From contig JAEZKC010000129.1 in assembly GCA_023436205.1 (NCBI GenBank), forward strand, positions 1 to 36,667: a stretch of 36,667 bases of DNA, given 5' to 3'. The notes beneath the pieces were generated by a model that saw only the letters and a list, made by a program, of their open reading frames with translations, searched no databases and was not told the DNA's origin. This DNA comes from Fibrobacterota bacterium. Lineage in GTDB: Bacteria > Fibrobacterota > Chitinivibrionia > Chitinivibrionales > Chitinispirillaceae. The number at the start of each line of letters is the position of its first letter. Within the stretch, counting starts at the first letter, position 1. The translations under genes and the position numbers were made by a program. This document shows positions 17,823-26,634 of this stretch, in pieces.

Positions 17823-20800
17823 CTAACGAATGATGGTGAAGTCTTTAACGGTTCTGATCGGACCAGCTTTAAAGACAAGCATGTACTTGCCCATACCCAG
17901 CTTGTCTGTCAGTTCGTTTAGAGTATAGCGGCCTGGGGCCATGCGCCTTTCGGTAAGTGATGCCACACAGGCACCCTTGAGATTGAATATCTTTGCTGCA
18001 ATAGTAACATCAGAAGAAAGAGAATAGCAAACTGAATTTCTCCGTTGGTGTAACAGCACAGGGGTGCTGAGCGGGAGTGGTTTCTGCTGTGTCATCGTAA
18101 TGACATCAGGTCTCTGCCATCTCAGGAACGGATATCCATCGTTTACTTCCGGATTCATTCCCCAAATGTTTGTAAAATCCCACCCGGAGTCGGCATAGGT
18201 GGACATCTGTTTCATCTGAGCTGTTGAAAAGCCCTGTTTGTACACATTAGCTCCCGCGGATATCGAATCCCAGAAGCAGGCACTTCCGAATTCGCCCTGC
18301 AGTCTGATGGGAAGTCCTGAAATAGTGATGGGGCCGGCTCTGTAACACTTACTAATCTCTTCCACATCACTGCCCACCAGACCGTAAACCACAGACATTG
18401 TATTAGGGACAGTTCCCGGCAGGTTTACCGAAATGGAACAGAGACTATAGGAATTACTGATAATATCATTTGCACCGGGGTTATAAGAGTACACCAGCCC
18501 TGCAATGTAATTGTTAAGGGCATTTCCGGTCAGTGGGCCTGTGGCAGCACATGCGTACACCAATCCGGCAAAGTTTCTGGCTACCAGACCTCCTATGGTG
18601 ATGGATTCACCTTTTCCGGTGATCGCACAGGAACTTTGACATCCGTAAATATCTGCGTTGTTATCTCCTGCAATACCCCCTGCATAATTCCCGGCCCCGT
18701 TACTGACAATTGTTCCTGATGTCATACAGCTGCTGATTGTTGGAAAACCGCCCGCATCACCAACCAGTCCACCTATATTGATCCAGTCTTCATTAATGTC
18801 GATAGCGCATTCGGTAGTACAGCGGGATACAAAACCCCAGTTCATTTCACCGATCAACCCTCCCACACTGCCATCGAAGTCACTCATTGTTATGCTTGGG
18901 ATTACTTTACAGTCTATCACTGAATCGTTGCTGCTTCTTCCAATCATGCCACCTACCAGATCACCGGCAGTATCAGCCGTTACAGTTCCCGAGAAGAAAC
19001 AGTTTTTGTAGTTGTTGGTACTTGAATACCCTACAAGTCCTCCTATCCATACCATCGAGGAACTTAAGGCATTATCAGATGAACAGTATGTTGATGTACT
19101 GGTGCAGGATATGATCGTGCTTGACTCTGCCCGGCCAGCCAGTGTTCCGATATATCTGAATCCCTTGACCTTCGCATTCGTTAAATTGATGTTTTTCAGG
19201 TAACTCTCTCCGCTTACTCTTCCAAAAAAGCCACAACTGGAAAGGCCCGGTCTGCTGATAGTCAGGCCAACAATCGCGTGCCCTCCGCCATCGTAACTAC
19301 CTGTGAAGGGAATGCTGTCTGTGCCAATTGGAGACCATCCGTAGCCCGATTCCCATCCGCCTGATTCTGATGCATCGATCTGAGCCGTTTGCTTGAAATA
19401 CTTATCCCACTGATCAGGTGATTTGGAAAGCCACACCAGGTTTGTAAGTGTTTGGATCAGGTAAGGATCGCTTTCAGTACCTGAACCTGATGGGCGAGTG
19501 AGCGCCTGAGCAATTGGTTTACGCAGTTGAGGATACCCATCGGCACTCATGCTCCATGTATTGGTGAAATCCCAGCCGCTGTAGGTAGACTCCGTTTTCA
19601 TCTCGGCAGTGGATTTTCCGGATCCTCCGATTTTAGATGTGTCTATCCCTGAAGTCTCTATATCCCAGTAGCAACTCTGTATAGGATGGTTGAATCGGTG
19701 ATAGCCGTATCCGACAAGCCCGCCGAACCAGTACTTGTCCATTATATCCACTACAAACCGTGAACTGCTGTAGGAGTTCATCATTGTGCTTTCAACCCAG
19801 TGTCCAATTAATCCCCCCAGATTGGATGGACTCACAGCTGTAATGGTGCAGTTGCTGTAGCTTGTCATGACACTTGACGAATCCATGGTGCCCACCAACC
19901 CCCCAATGGATACTCTGCCGATCGGAGCGGAAAGGGCCCCCTCAACGGAGCATCCGTCAATGCGGGCGTGGCCTGCCAGCTTGCCTGCGATTCCGCCGAT
20001 ACTGGTCTGGGTCAAATTGGTGTATGATCCTGAACTCTTTGTTCTCATAGTGAAGTCAATTCCAGTAAGCCTTACCCAACTTATACTGCAACCGGGTCCC
20101 TTGGCATGGCCGAACAAACCTAGAAATGTCAACGAGCTGTCTCTGTTGAATGCAAGATTTGATATGGCGTGGCCGTTTCCATTGTAGGTTCCGCTAAAAG
20201 GGTTTGTCCAGGTACCGATTGGTTTCCACCCGGAGCCTGCATTCCACTGAGCAGTAGGTGCGGCATCGATATCTGCTGTCTGGATGAAATGCGAATTCCA
20301 GATCTCTTCGTGTTGAGAGAGCCAGAACAGGTTATCAAGACTTGAGATTCTGTAGGGATTACTGGTGGTGCCTTTCCCAACAGGCTGTAACTGAGAGATG
20401 TTGCGCAGCTGGGGATAGTTCCCGGGAGTGATTTCCCAGATGTGTTCAAAGTCCCATCCGGCATAGGATTCTTTCGTCTGCATCTGAGCGGTGGTCAGGC
20501 CAATTCCGGTCGCTGAAGAGGAACATCCGCTTTCCATATCATAGTAGCTGGTGGCAATACTGCCGATTAAGTTTCCACCCACTAACCCTCCAAGTTTTGA
20601 GTCAAATCCTGAAGAGAGGATTTTTGCTGCGCTGTAGCAGTTTATAAGAGAATTAGTGCTGTACGTATAGAATGCTCCGATCAATCCGCCAATAGATGTG
20701 CTATCACCTGTCGCATCAACTGTTCCTATACTGAAACTGTTGGAGATGGTGCCACTGTGGTAACCTACCAGTCCGCCTGAGAACGTCCTGCTGGCGGAAG

Positions 20801-21374
20801 TGGTCACGCTTGCGTTACTGCTGCAGTAGAAAATTTTGACAGCACGCGTATAACCACCCAGACCACCGCCCCACCGTTGGGCGGTGACAGTACCGGAAAC
20901 ATGGCAGTAGGTGATCGATGCCGAATCACAATAGCCCAGGAGTATTCCAACAGTATTTCCCCCTTTTATATCTGCATCAGTTACAGAAAGATTGTAAATG
21001 CAGGTTTGTGCTCCTGAAACCCTCCCGAACAGGGCGATGTTATGAACTGAATCTCTATCAATGAATAATCCGGTTATTGTTTTGCCGTTTCCATTGTAGT
21101 CACCTGTGAATGGTACCGTGCCGCCGATCGGGGAGAAGCCGTCACCGTTGTCCCAAGTTTTCGTTGGCGTTGCATCTATATCGGCTGTCTGGAGGAAATA
21201 GGCTTTCCAGGTTGTGCTGTCCTGGGAAATCCAGGCCAGGTTATCGAGAGTGGCAATCTGATAAGGATCATCACTTGCACCTGTGCCCAGCGGTTTGACC
21301 GGGTTCTGCGCCCATGCTGTGGCTGCGAGCAGCAATGCAAGCATCTGTGCAATCAGACATTTGTAAGATCTCAT
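17823..21374 (-). CDS. Large secreted GLUG-repeat protein with T9SS-type tail
   Basis: An 1183-residue protein with a signal peptide (cleavage near AWAQ, residue 23). Three homologous modules of about 300 residues begin near residues 29, 328 and 628. Each opens with GxGTxxDPYxIxxLxNLxWLS, then a ...QTADIDA... and WxPIG...F.G.YNGNG segment, then beta-helix turns with GLUG motifs (GGLVGY, GGLIGA, GGLVGD). Two modules end with TAQM-type and GWDF..IW elements followed by YPQLR; the third ends GYPFLRW. GLUG repeats are found in bacterial surface adhesins and proteases. No protease motif is seen, so an adhesive or structural role is most likely. The last ~75 residues form a T9SS-like tail ending VKDFTIIR. 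It is the first gene of the three-gene secreted cluster; GGGAG precedes the ATG. Confidence 0.88.
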   Translation of the reverse strand: MRSYKCLIAQMLALLLAATAWAQNPVKPLGTGASDDPYQIATLDNLAWISQDSTTWKAYFLQTADIDATPTKTWDNGDGFSPIGGTVPFTGDYNGNGKTITGLFIDRDSVHNIALFGRVSGAQTCIYNLSVTDADIKGGNTVGILLGYCDSASITYCHVSGTVTAQRWGGGLGGYTRAVKIFYCSSNASVTTSASRTFSGGLVGYHSGTISNSFSIGTVDATGDSTSIGGLIGAFYTYSTNSLINCYSAAKILSSGFDSKLGGLVGGNLIGSIATSYYDMESGCSSSATGIGLTTAQMQTKESYAGWDFEHIWEITPGNYPQLRNISQLQPVGKGTTSNPYRISSLDNLFWLSQHEEIWNSHFIQTADIDAAPTAQWNAGSGWKPIGTWTNPFSGTYNGNGHAISNLAFNRDSSLTFLGLFGHAKGPGCSISWVRLTGIDFTMRTKSSGSYTNLTQTSIGGIAGKLAGHARIDGCSVEGALSAPIGRVSIGGLVGTMDSSSVMTSYSNCTITAVSPSNLGGLIGHWVESTMMNSYSSSRFVVDIMDKYWFGGLVGYGYHRFNHPIQSCYWDIETSGIDTSKIGGSGKSTAEMKTESTYSGWDFTNTWSMSADGYPQLRKPIAQALTRPSGSGTESDPYLIQTLTNLVWLSKSPDQWDKYFKQTAQIDASESGGWESGYGWSPIGTDSIPFTGSYDGGGHAIVGLTISRPGLSSCGFFGRVSGESYLKNINLTNAKVKGFRYIGTLAGRAESSTIISCTSTSTYCSSDNALSSSMVWIGGLVGYSSTNNYKNCFFSGTVTADTAGDLVGGMIGRSSNDSVIDCKVIPSITMSDFDGSVGGLIGEMNWGFVSRCTTECAIDINEDWINIGGLVGDAGGFPTISSCMTSGTIVSNGAGNYAGGIAGDNNADIYGCQSSCAITGKGESITIGGLVARNFAGLVYACAATGPLTGNALNNYIAGLVYSYNPGANDIISNSYSLCSISVNLPGTVPNTMSVVYGLVGSDVEEISKCYRAGPITISGLPIRLQGEFGSACFWDSISAGANVYKQGFSTAQMKQMSTYADSGWDFTNIWGMNPEVNDGYPFLRWQRPDVITMTQQKPLPLSTPVLLHQRRNSVCYSLSSDVTIAAKIFNLKGACVASLTERRMAPGRYTLNELTDKLGMGKYMLVFKAGPIRTVKDFTIIR

Positions 21375-21604
21375 TCTATTCTCCCGAAATACGTCTCTTG
21401 AGAACCGTTTTTGGACATTTGCATGGAAAATATGATGTATCTATTTCAATAAAATATGTATTAACAATGTTCAGCATATTTGGTTCAGCTATATAGAGTA
21501 TAAATTGTGGAAGAAAAGGGGTGATGAAAAAACCGATTCGGGGGAGAATCTGCCAGGAGGTCTATCGTATCAGTTGTTCACCGTCGATACTTGTCTGATT
21601 TCTC

Positions 21605-21820
21605 TTAACGGCGAAGACGCCTCGTAGTGCACCAGCGGCCTTCCTCGCATCGAAGCATTGGCGACAATAGGCATCGGAGTATATCAATCACGAGTTAAAA
21701 CCCGTGCATCAGTCGTGTGGGTTTTTAAAAATCGTGATTGACTAGCTCAGATGACTATCTTTGAGGGTGCCAGATAGCGGGAGAGATACCTGGTGACCTG
21801 TGAGGCGTCTTCGCCGTTAA
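21605..21820. mobile_element. MITE-like palindromic element with module A termini
   Basis: Both ends carry the same 19-bp terminal inverted repeat TTAACGGCGAAGACGCCTC (21605-21623, and inverted at 21802-21820). The homology between arms continues inward: ACCAG near each end, and ATCAATCACGA versus GTCAATCACGA next to a central AAAACCC...GGGTTTT stem. The ~216-bp unit is thus an imperfect full-length palindrome without coding capacity. The right arm, read in reverse, closely matches module A at 29883. This fits a MITE or BIME-like non-autonomous element; no transposase is in the window. It lies in the 480-bp gene-free gap 21375-21852. The rest of that gap is AT-rich upstream DNA of the GLUG gene, with nothing else recognised. 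Confidence 0.7.
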
Positions 21821-21852
21821 AAAAAAGTCAATTCACCAACTAGTACTATGAA

Positions 21853-22521
21853 TTATGCTTCGACCGAGGACTGCTCAGCATGTGCGGAGTCTGCACGAAG
21901 AGTTATCACTGATTCGCTTTCATTAACGTCTGTCTTCTCCATAAACCTCCGGTATCTCCTATACTTCCCATAAAGAAAATGATAATGAAAAAGTACTGCA
22001 AAGAGAGCGGTCAGGACATAGGCCATGTTCCACAGGCGGTGATGCACATAGAATTCCTTATAGTTTTCGTTAAGCAGGGTTGCCGCCGAGGAAAGAGAGA
22101 TGAGAATCCCTGCACAGATGAGCGCTCTTGACAGCACATAGCCCGCCACATCGATCAGCACCGAGAGGTTTGTTGGGACAGCAAGCACCATCTGATAGGG
22201 CTTCTTGCGGGGAGTGTTGAAGAGGTGAAGGTGCATGAAATCTATGATCTTCATGCCGCGCGGGTAGCCCTCGAAGCTTGTCTGCTCTGGGTTTGAAAGC
22301 CGCTTGTATTCAAGAAAGAGTACCAGATTTACAAGCATGATCTGGAAAAATATCATCCCCGGCCATCCCAAAAGCTTTAAAAATGAGTTCGATTCCAGTT
22401 CCAGGTCTGGCGTGATCAGATAGGTGGTGACAAGGTCCGCCATCCTTGATATCACCAGCAGAACTGTGACTTTCAAGAACTGCTTTTTATCCAGTTTTTC
22501 CATAGAGTTGTTCTGAATCAT
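21853..22521 (-). CDS. Multi-spanning membrane protein (DUF5658-like N-terminus), function unknown
   Basis: A 222-residue protein with four or five hydrophobic helices. Near the first helix is SRMADLVTTYLITPDLELES, resembling the ADLxTTYxxL motif of DUF5658-type membrane proteins. A basic loop (RLSNPEQ...YPRGMK) and a charged cytoplasmic tail rich in Glu/Asp follow the later helices. An internal Met at residue 7 (22503) is an alternative start; neither start has a good ribosome binding site. It is divergent from the GH25 gene (68-bp gap). The family match is by eye and uncertain. Confidence 0.6.
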   Translation of the reverse strand: MIQNNSMEKLDKKQFLKVTVLLVISRMADLVTTYLITPDLELESNSFLKLLGWPGMIFFQIMLVNLVLFLEYKRLSNPEQTSFEGYPRGMKIIDFMHLHLFNTPRKKPYQMVLAVPTNLSVLIDVAGYVLSRALICAGILISLSSAATLLNENYKEFYVHHRLWNMAYVLTALFAVLFHYHFLYGKYRRYRRFMEKTDVNESESVITLRADSAHAEQSSVEA

Positions 22522-22589
22522 GATGTATTATCTTATTCGATAGCGGTTCAGGTTGTTATGCTTAATTATACAATATTCGGACAGTATAA

Positions 22590-23267
22590 ATGGTAAACAA
22601 AATTGCTTCCATCGTTGCTTTTTTCTTTGCGCTGACGATTGCAGAGCTGCCTTCGGCCCATAACGGCAATAGCGCATTCGGTGTGGATGTCTCTCACCAC
22701 CAGGGTACTATCAACTGGGAAATTCTTAAGAGGCAGGGGGTGCAGTTTGCCTACATTAAAGCCACTGAGGGCGGGGATTTTAGGGATTCTCTTTACGATT
22801 CTAATATCGATAACGCCCGGAAAGCGGGAATTGCGGCGGGAGCCTACCACTTCTTCACGTTCTGCCGTACCGCTCGTGACCAAGTTCGTAACTTTATAAA
22901 TGCTGTACCGGTGAGTGAGGGGGACTTGCCGCCGGTGGTTGATGTGGAATTTGTGGGCAACTGCAGAAGCCGCCCCGGTATAGATACTCTTCACCGGGAG
23001 CTGACTTTTTTTATCGATTCACTTCGTTCAGTTTACGGTGTCGATCCAGTTGTTTACACGACAGAACAGTTTTACGGGCGTTACAAGCTGGGCGAGCTGA
23101 AGACTCATTTCTGGATTAGGAGTATTGGAAGAAAGCCCGCTTACTCCGCACTCATCTGGCAGTACGGGGTAGGCAAACTGAATGGCGTTCAGAAGGAACT
23201 GGATTTTAATATTTTGAACACCGCTGTCGAGAAGCTGCCCCGAGTTACAACTGTCAATGACCAGTGA
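22590..23267 (+). CDS. Exported GH25 lysozyme (muramidase)
   Basis: A 225-residue enzyme cleaving the beta-1,4 link between N-acetylmuramic acid and N-acetylglucosamine in peptidoglycan. Residues 1-23 form a signal peptide. The GH25 barrel begins with FGVDVSHHQGTINWE (Asp33), continues with FAYIKATEGGDFRD, and carries the catalytic DxE pair in PPVVDVEFVGNC (Asp118, Glu120). GAYHFFTF and a late IWQYG strand are also typical. Total length matches single-domain GH25 enzymes, without extra wall-binding repeats. It could serve in wall remodelling. The ribosome binding site is weak. A pair of B-module repeats follows the gene immediately. Confidence 0.93.
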   Translation: MVNKIASIVAFFFALTIAELPSAHNGNSAFGVDVSHHQGTINWEILKRQGVQFAYIKATEGGDFRDSLYDSNIDNARKAGIAAGAYHFFTFCRTARDQVRNFINAVPVSEGDLPPVVDVEFVGNCRSRPGIDTLHRELTFFIDSLRSVYGVDPVVYTTEQFYGRYKLGELKTHFWIRSIGRKPAYSALIWQYGVGKLNGVQKELDFNILNTAVEKLPRVTTVNDQ

Positions 23268-23280
23268 TTCTGGTAGCGCA

Positions 23281-23413
23281 TTCCGCACATGCTGCTTGTC
23301 CTTCGATTCCTATCGTAGGAAGCGTAGTCTTCGGAGTCGAAGCATAACTCCCTCCGACAGATACGCCCCATGCTCCGCACATGCTGAGCGTAGTCTTCGG
23401 AGTCGAAGCATAA
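23281..23413 (+). repeat. Two copies of repeat module B (REP-like) after the GH25 gene
   Basis: Copies at 23281-23347 and 23373-23413. The core is CCGCACATGCTGAGCG followed by TAGTCTTCGGAGTCGAAGCA and TAA. The CTTCG-GAGT-CGAAG part folds into a hairpin and ATGCT/AGCAT can close a longer one. The first copy carries an insertion (GTCCTTCGATTCCTATCG) also seen at 29797. Related CTTCGACTxCGCTCAG-type palindromes are scattered in intergenic DNA of many bacteria. From 23414 to 23651 nothing else is recognised. Confidence 0.7.
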
Positions 23414-23651
23414 TCCGACATAACCGATTCAGTTCAGTACAGGTTACCTTCACCTTCCCATACTATACGGAGCTGCAGCAACCTTTGACCGGTTGAAAAT
23501 GATCTGTCCCCTAAGGTGATTTTTAAAGATTGCCAATGACCAAATCACTGGAAAAAAAGAGGAACGCGATAGCGGCCAGGGAAGGGGAGGGACCTCGACC
23601 GCATCGCGTCTGTGCAGCTGATGTCTCAAACTGCGGCATCACCCATCAATC

Positions 23652-26213
23652 CTAAAAAACAGTCAGCCTTCTCCTCCGGGTCGCTCCTTCCTCTTTAATC
23701 TCCACTATCAAGGTTCCACCGGTATATGCCATGGGCTTGTTGAAATTGTAAATGCTTCCGCTCCGTACATAGGCCGAACTGACCAGACGACCATTGAGAG
23801 AATAGACATTAACTCTTGCAAACTGAGAAGTTATCGGTATTATTTGTCTCTTTCCATATCTGAATTGAAATACTATGGAATTGCTGCTCTCTTTTAGTTT
23901 GTTTGTCTCAACCGCTGATACCTGTGCTCTTCTGATTACAACATCTCCTGTGGTTTGGGACTGTAATTCGCTTGTACCCTTGCTGATTCGAAACCGGGCA
24001 GTGCTTGTCTGGATATCGGGAACAGTGAATACAAATGATCCGGTATTATCGACTCCTGATGCAACTGATGTCCAATCTGTACCGCCGTTCACCGAATATT
24101 CAATTGTAACTTGTGGGACATTGCCCTCCCAGGACCACTTCAGTGTATCGCTTTCGCCCGCTTTCAGTGTATCTCCCTCATTGGGATAGGTAAGCACGAG
24201 TGCTGGGGCGAGTGTATCCATTGTAAGGTGCACCAGCTTTCGAGTTGATAGAATACCCTGGTGCTGTGCCCAGACATTAACGCTGTAGGGGATATTTCCG
24301 CCTACTCCTTTGAGCGTTACATCAAACGATCTGCTCCCTCCCGCCTCAACAGAATTGTATTGAGAGGGCATTGAGACCTCCACTCCATTAGCCTGGTCAG
24401 AAAATCCCAGCTCGATGTTTTTTGACTGTTCAGAGGTGTTTTTAACTGTAAGCTTAAAAGTGTGCTGTACTGTGTCTGGTAAACTGAACGGAACAGCAAA
24501 GAACGTTTTGTTGGCAACGAGTTCAATTCCGTCAACAAGCGTCACGAATTCCGCAGTAAGATTGACCGTGTGAACAATTTCTCCACGGGGATCATTAAAT
24601 TCCAGTGAAACCTCATAGCTGCCCGAATTAGCCGATTGCACATCCAGAGCGAAAACCGATGGCGTTGTTCGTCCTGCACTTGATGAAAGCGGGTCCACAG
24701 ATACTGTTGCTCCGGAGGTTTTTGTGATCTGAACCCCAACAGGATTTAGTACATTGACACCCGAATGGGTGGATAGACTCGTATTGAGAACGGAAAGGTT
24801 GAATATTAGCTTATCTCCGGCAAAAGCCGATTTGTGGGATGCATCTGGTGTGACTGTAAAGCTTACAGCCGGCCTGGAGTACAGGTCTTCAAAGGGATAT
24901 GAGCTTAGAGATTGTGTTGAATCCACATCAAAAACATAAACACCGAATTTATTATCCACATACACATCCATAAAAGTTACATCCCAGGGCTCATTGTCAA
25001 AATAGGTGAGGCTGAATGAACGGGAGTGGGTGGTTGATGAAGACTGCGAACTTCCGGTGGTGAAACTCATACTCAGTTTCGTCCCCACTGAAGCCCCACC
25101 GGCTGTAATTTTAGCCATGACCGAGGCTCCGACTTCCACCTCCTGGGAAAGTGTCGTAGTCTGGGTTTGTGAGGCACTGTATTCTCTTGTAAATGGAAGA
25201 TCGCCGCTGATCTGCACACGTTCAACAAAGCTCAGTCGAGGGGATCCGATTAGATCTTTTTTGATGCGGCTGCTGACAGGGTCTATGGCAGATGCATCGA
25301 GAACTTGCTGGATGAAATGCTGGTGATCCTTAAATTCTTCAGAAAGAAAGTTTTGAGTGACTCGCTTGAGAACCGTTCCACTGTTGGGGACTGGTGCATA
25401 GAAAAATTTGTAAACGTACCCGTCTGTATGGGCATTGGGATGTCCCGGTAAATAGGTCCTGCCAAGCGCCCAGCGAACTCGAATACCTTGGGTTACCACT
25501 ACATCGCCCCGTCCCGGGCCCACTGTCTGCATGTTCTCTCCATCGCTGGTTTTGATCTCCTCGTTTTCAGAAATGGATACCGTGAATTCATTTGATGTTT
25601 CCACTCTGTAGTTCACTCCTGCGCTCACTTCAAACTCGGCACCCACATTGAGAATGCTTGAATTATACCCGTATCCCAGGGTAAGTTCAGCGCCAAGACT
25701 GCTTTTAACTGAGGTTGACAGAGATGTTGTGCGTTCAATACCCTGTTTCAGGGTTGCCTGGCTTCCGTCGCCAGGAGGATCGTAAAGCATCTGATAAATG
25801 ATTCCGGGCACAAGGAAACTTCCTGTATCGTTTGCAACAGGCGAGGTCCGCCATTTAAATAGCAGTACCACCGTGGTATCTGTGGGCGTGTTGGCATTAG
25901 AGGAGATGTCTTTGTATTCATCCGGTGTTTCGAATAGGGAAACCGGAGCGAGACTGCTGGTGTCTGGCGGTGTGATGGTGACTTTTTCCCACCTGAGTAC
26001 GTCACAGTTATCGCAGTTGAAGGTGAGAATGCCGCTGTTTTGAGTATCGGTGATCTTCAGGGATCTGCTTCCATCACCGTTTACATAATAGTTGATGGCT
26101 GCAGAAGCCCCCTTTACAGGGTTACCAGTTTCGTCAACAGGCCGGATTATCAGAGTCTGCGCGCTAACAGCCGTTGCAAGCGTCAGCGCCAGGAGTACTG
26201 CTCGCTTTGACAT
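23652..26213 (-). CDS. Large secreted protein with Ser/Thr-rich amphipathic beta segments, Ig-like domains and T9SS-type tail
   Basis: An 853-residue protein. I chose the ATG at 26213 because AAAGGAG lies 7 nt upstream and MSKRAVLLALTLATAVSAQT is a complete signal peptide; a TTG six codons earlier would place the ribosome site inside the gene. Residues about 20-130 form a beta domain with a CDNCD motif. Around residues 155-225 and 345-410 there are long stretches of alternating polar/hydrophobic residues rich in Ser, Thr and Gly (SVGTKLSMSFTTGSSQ followed by SSSTTHSRSFSLTYF). This pattern is reminiscent of the membrane-inserting hairpins of aerolysin/ETX-type pore formers. Two CARDB-like Ig domains and one with LTYPNEGDTLKAGES follow, then a sorting tail (NVYSLNGRLVSSAYVRSG). 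A pore-forming role is a hypothesis only; an adhesive surface protein is the alternative. Confidence 0.75.
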   Translation of the reverse strand: MSKRAVLLALTLATAVSAQTLIIRPVDETGNPVKGASAAINYYVNGDGSRSLKITDTQNSGILTFNCDNCDVLRWEKVTITPPDTSSLAPVSLFETPDEYKDISSNANTPTDTTVVLLFKWRTSPVANDTGSFLVPGIIYQMLYDPPGDGSQATLKQGIERTTSLSTSVKSSLGAELTLGYGYNSSILNVGAEFEVSAGVNYRVETSNEFTVSISENEEIKTSDGENMQTVGPGRGDVVVTQGIRVRWALGRTYLPGHPNAHTDGYVYKFFYAPVPNSGTVLKRVTQNFLSEEFKDHQHFIQQVLDASAIDPVSSRIKKDLIGSPRLSFVERVQISGDLPFTREYSASQTQTTTLSQEVEVGASVMAKITAGGASVGTKLSMSFTTGSSQSSSTTHSRSFSLTYFDNEPWDVTFMDVYVDNKFGVYVFDVDSTQSLSSYPFEDLYSRPAVSFTVTPDASHKSAFAGDKLIFNLSVLNTSLSTHSGVNVLNPVGVQITKTSGATVSVDPLSSSAGRTTPSVFALDVQSANSGSYEVSLEFNDPRGEIVHTVNLTAEFVTLVDGIELVANKTFFAVPFSLPDTVQHTFKLTVKNTSEQSKNIELGFSDQANGVEVSMPSQYNSVEAGGSRSFDVTLKGVGGNIPYSVNVWAQHQGILSTRKLVHLTMDTLAPALVLTYPNEGDTLKAGESDTLKWSWEGNVPQVTIEYSVNGGTDWTSVASGVDNTGSFVFTVPDIQTSTARFRISKGTSELQSQTTGDVVIRRAQVSAVETNKLKESSNSIVFQFRYGKRQIIPITSQFARVNVYSLNGRLVSSAYVRSGSIYNFNKPMAYTGGTLIVEIKEEGATRRRRLTVF

Positions 26214-26393
26214 GATGAGACTCCTTTTCAAGGGTAAATGGTCAAGGAGCCGTATTGCGCAATTTGTATGCCGAGTTTAAATGGCTTAAATAGGGTGGAA
26301 ACGAGGGTATGAGTGTACAATAATACAGGAGTGGCAAGTAAAAGAGTGACTAAAATATTGATGATTTTAGATTGTTGATTGCGGATTTGTCCC

Positions 26394-26570
26394 GTTCCGC
26401 TCATCCGGCCTGTTCTTCGAATCCTGTTGTTGGAAGCATAGTCTTTCAGAGTTGATGTATGTCCCGTTCCGCTCATACTGAGCGTAGGTCCGCCGAAGTC
26501 GAAGTATAATCCTTGGATAGTAACTACCTATTGATCTACGACCTACGATGGGCGATAAGTGAATAATGAA
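26394..26570 (+). repeat. Repeat modules B-B-C in the gap upstream of the 853-residue protein
   Basis: In the roughly 420-bp gene-free stretch 26214-26634 there are a degenerate B copy (26394-26460), a better B copy (26464-26509, with CTGAGCGTAGGTCCGCCG) and a C copy (26533-26570, starting GATCTACGACCTACGATGGG). The order B then C recurs at 29531 and 30912. The rest of the gap is AT-rich, presumably the promoter region of the minus-strand gene ending at 23652. Confidence 0.65.
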
Positions 26571-26634
26571 TTGTTGCGGGGACAGTACCATTATCAGATT
26601 CACCATCCCCGCACATCCTAACTAAAATTCAATT

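Noticed and set aside
26411..26426. tRNA T-loop-like TTCTTCGAATCC
   Set aside because: It belongs to a repeat module B copy. No cloverleaf could be built around it.
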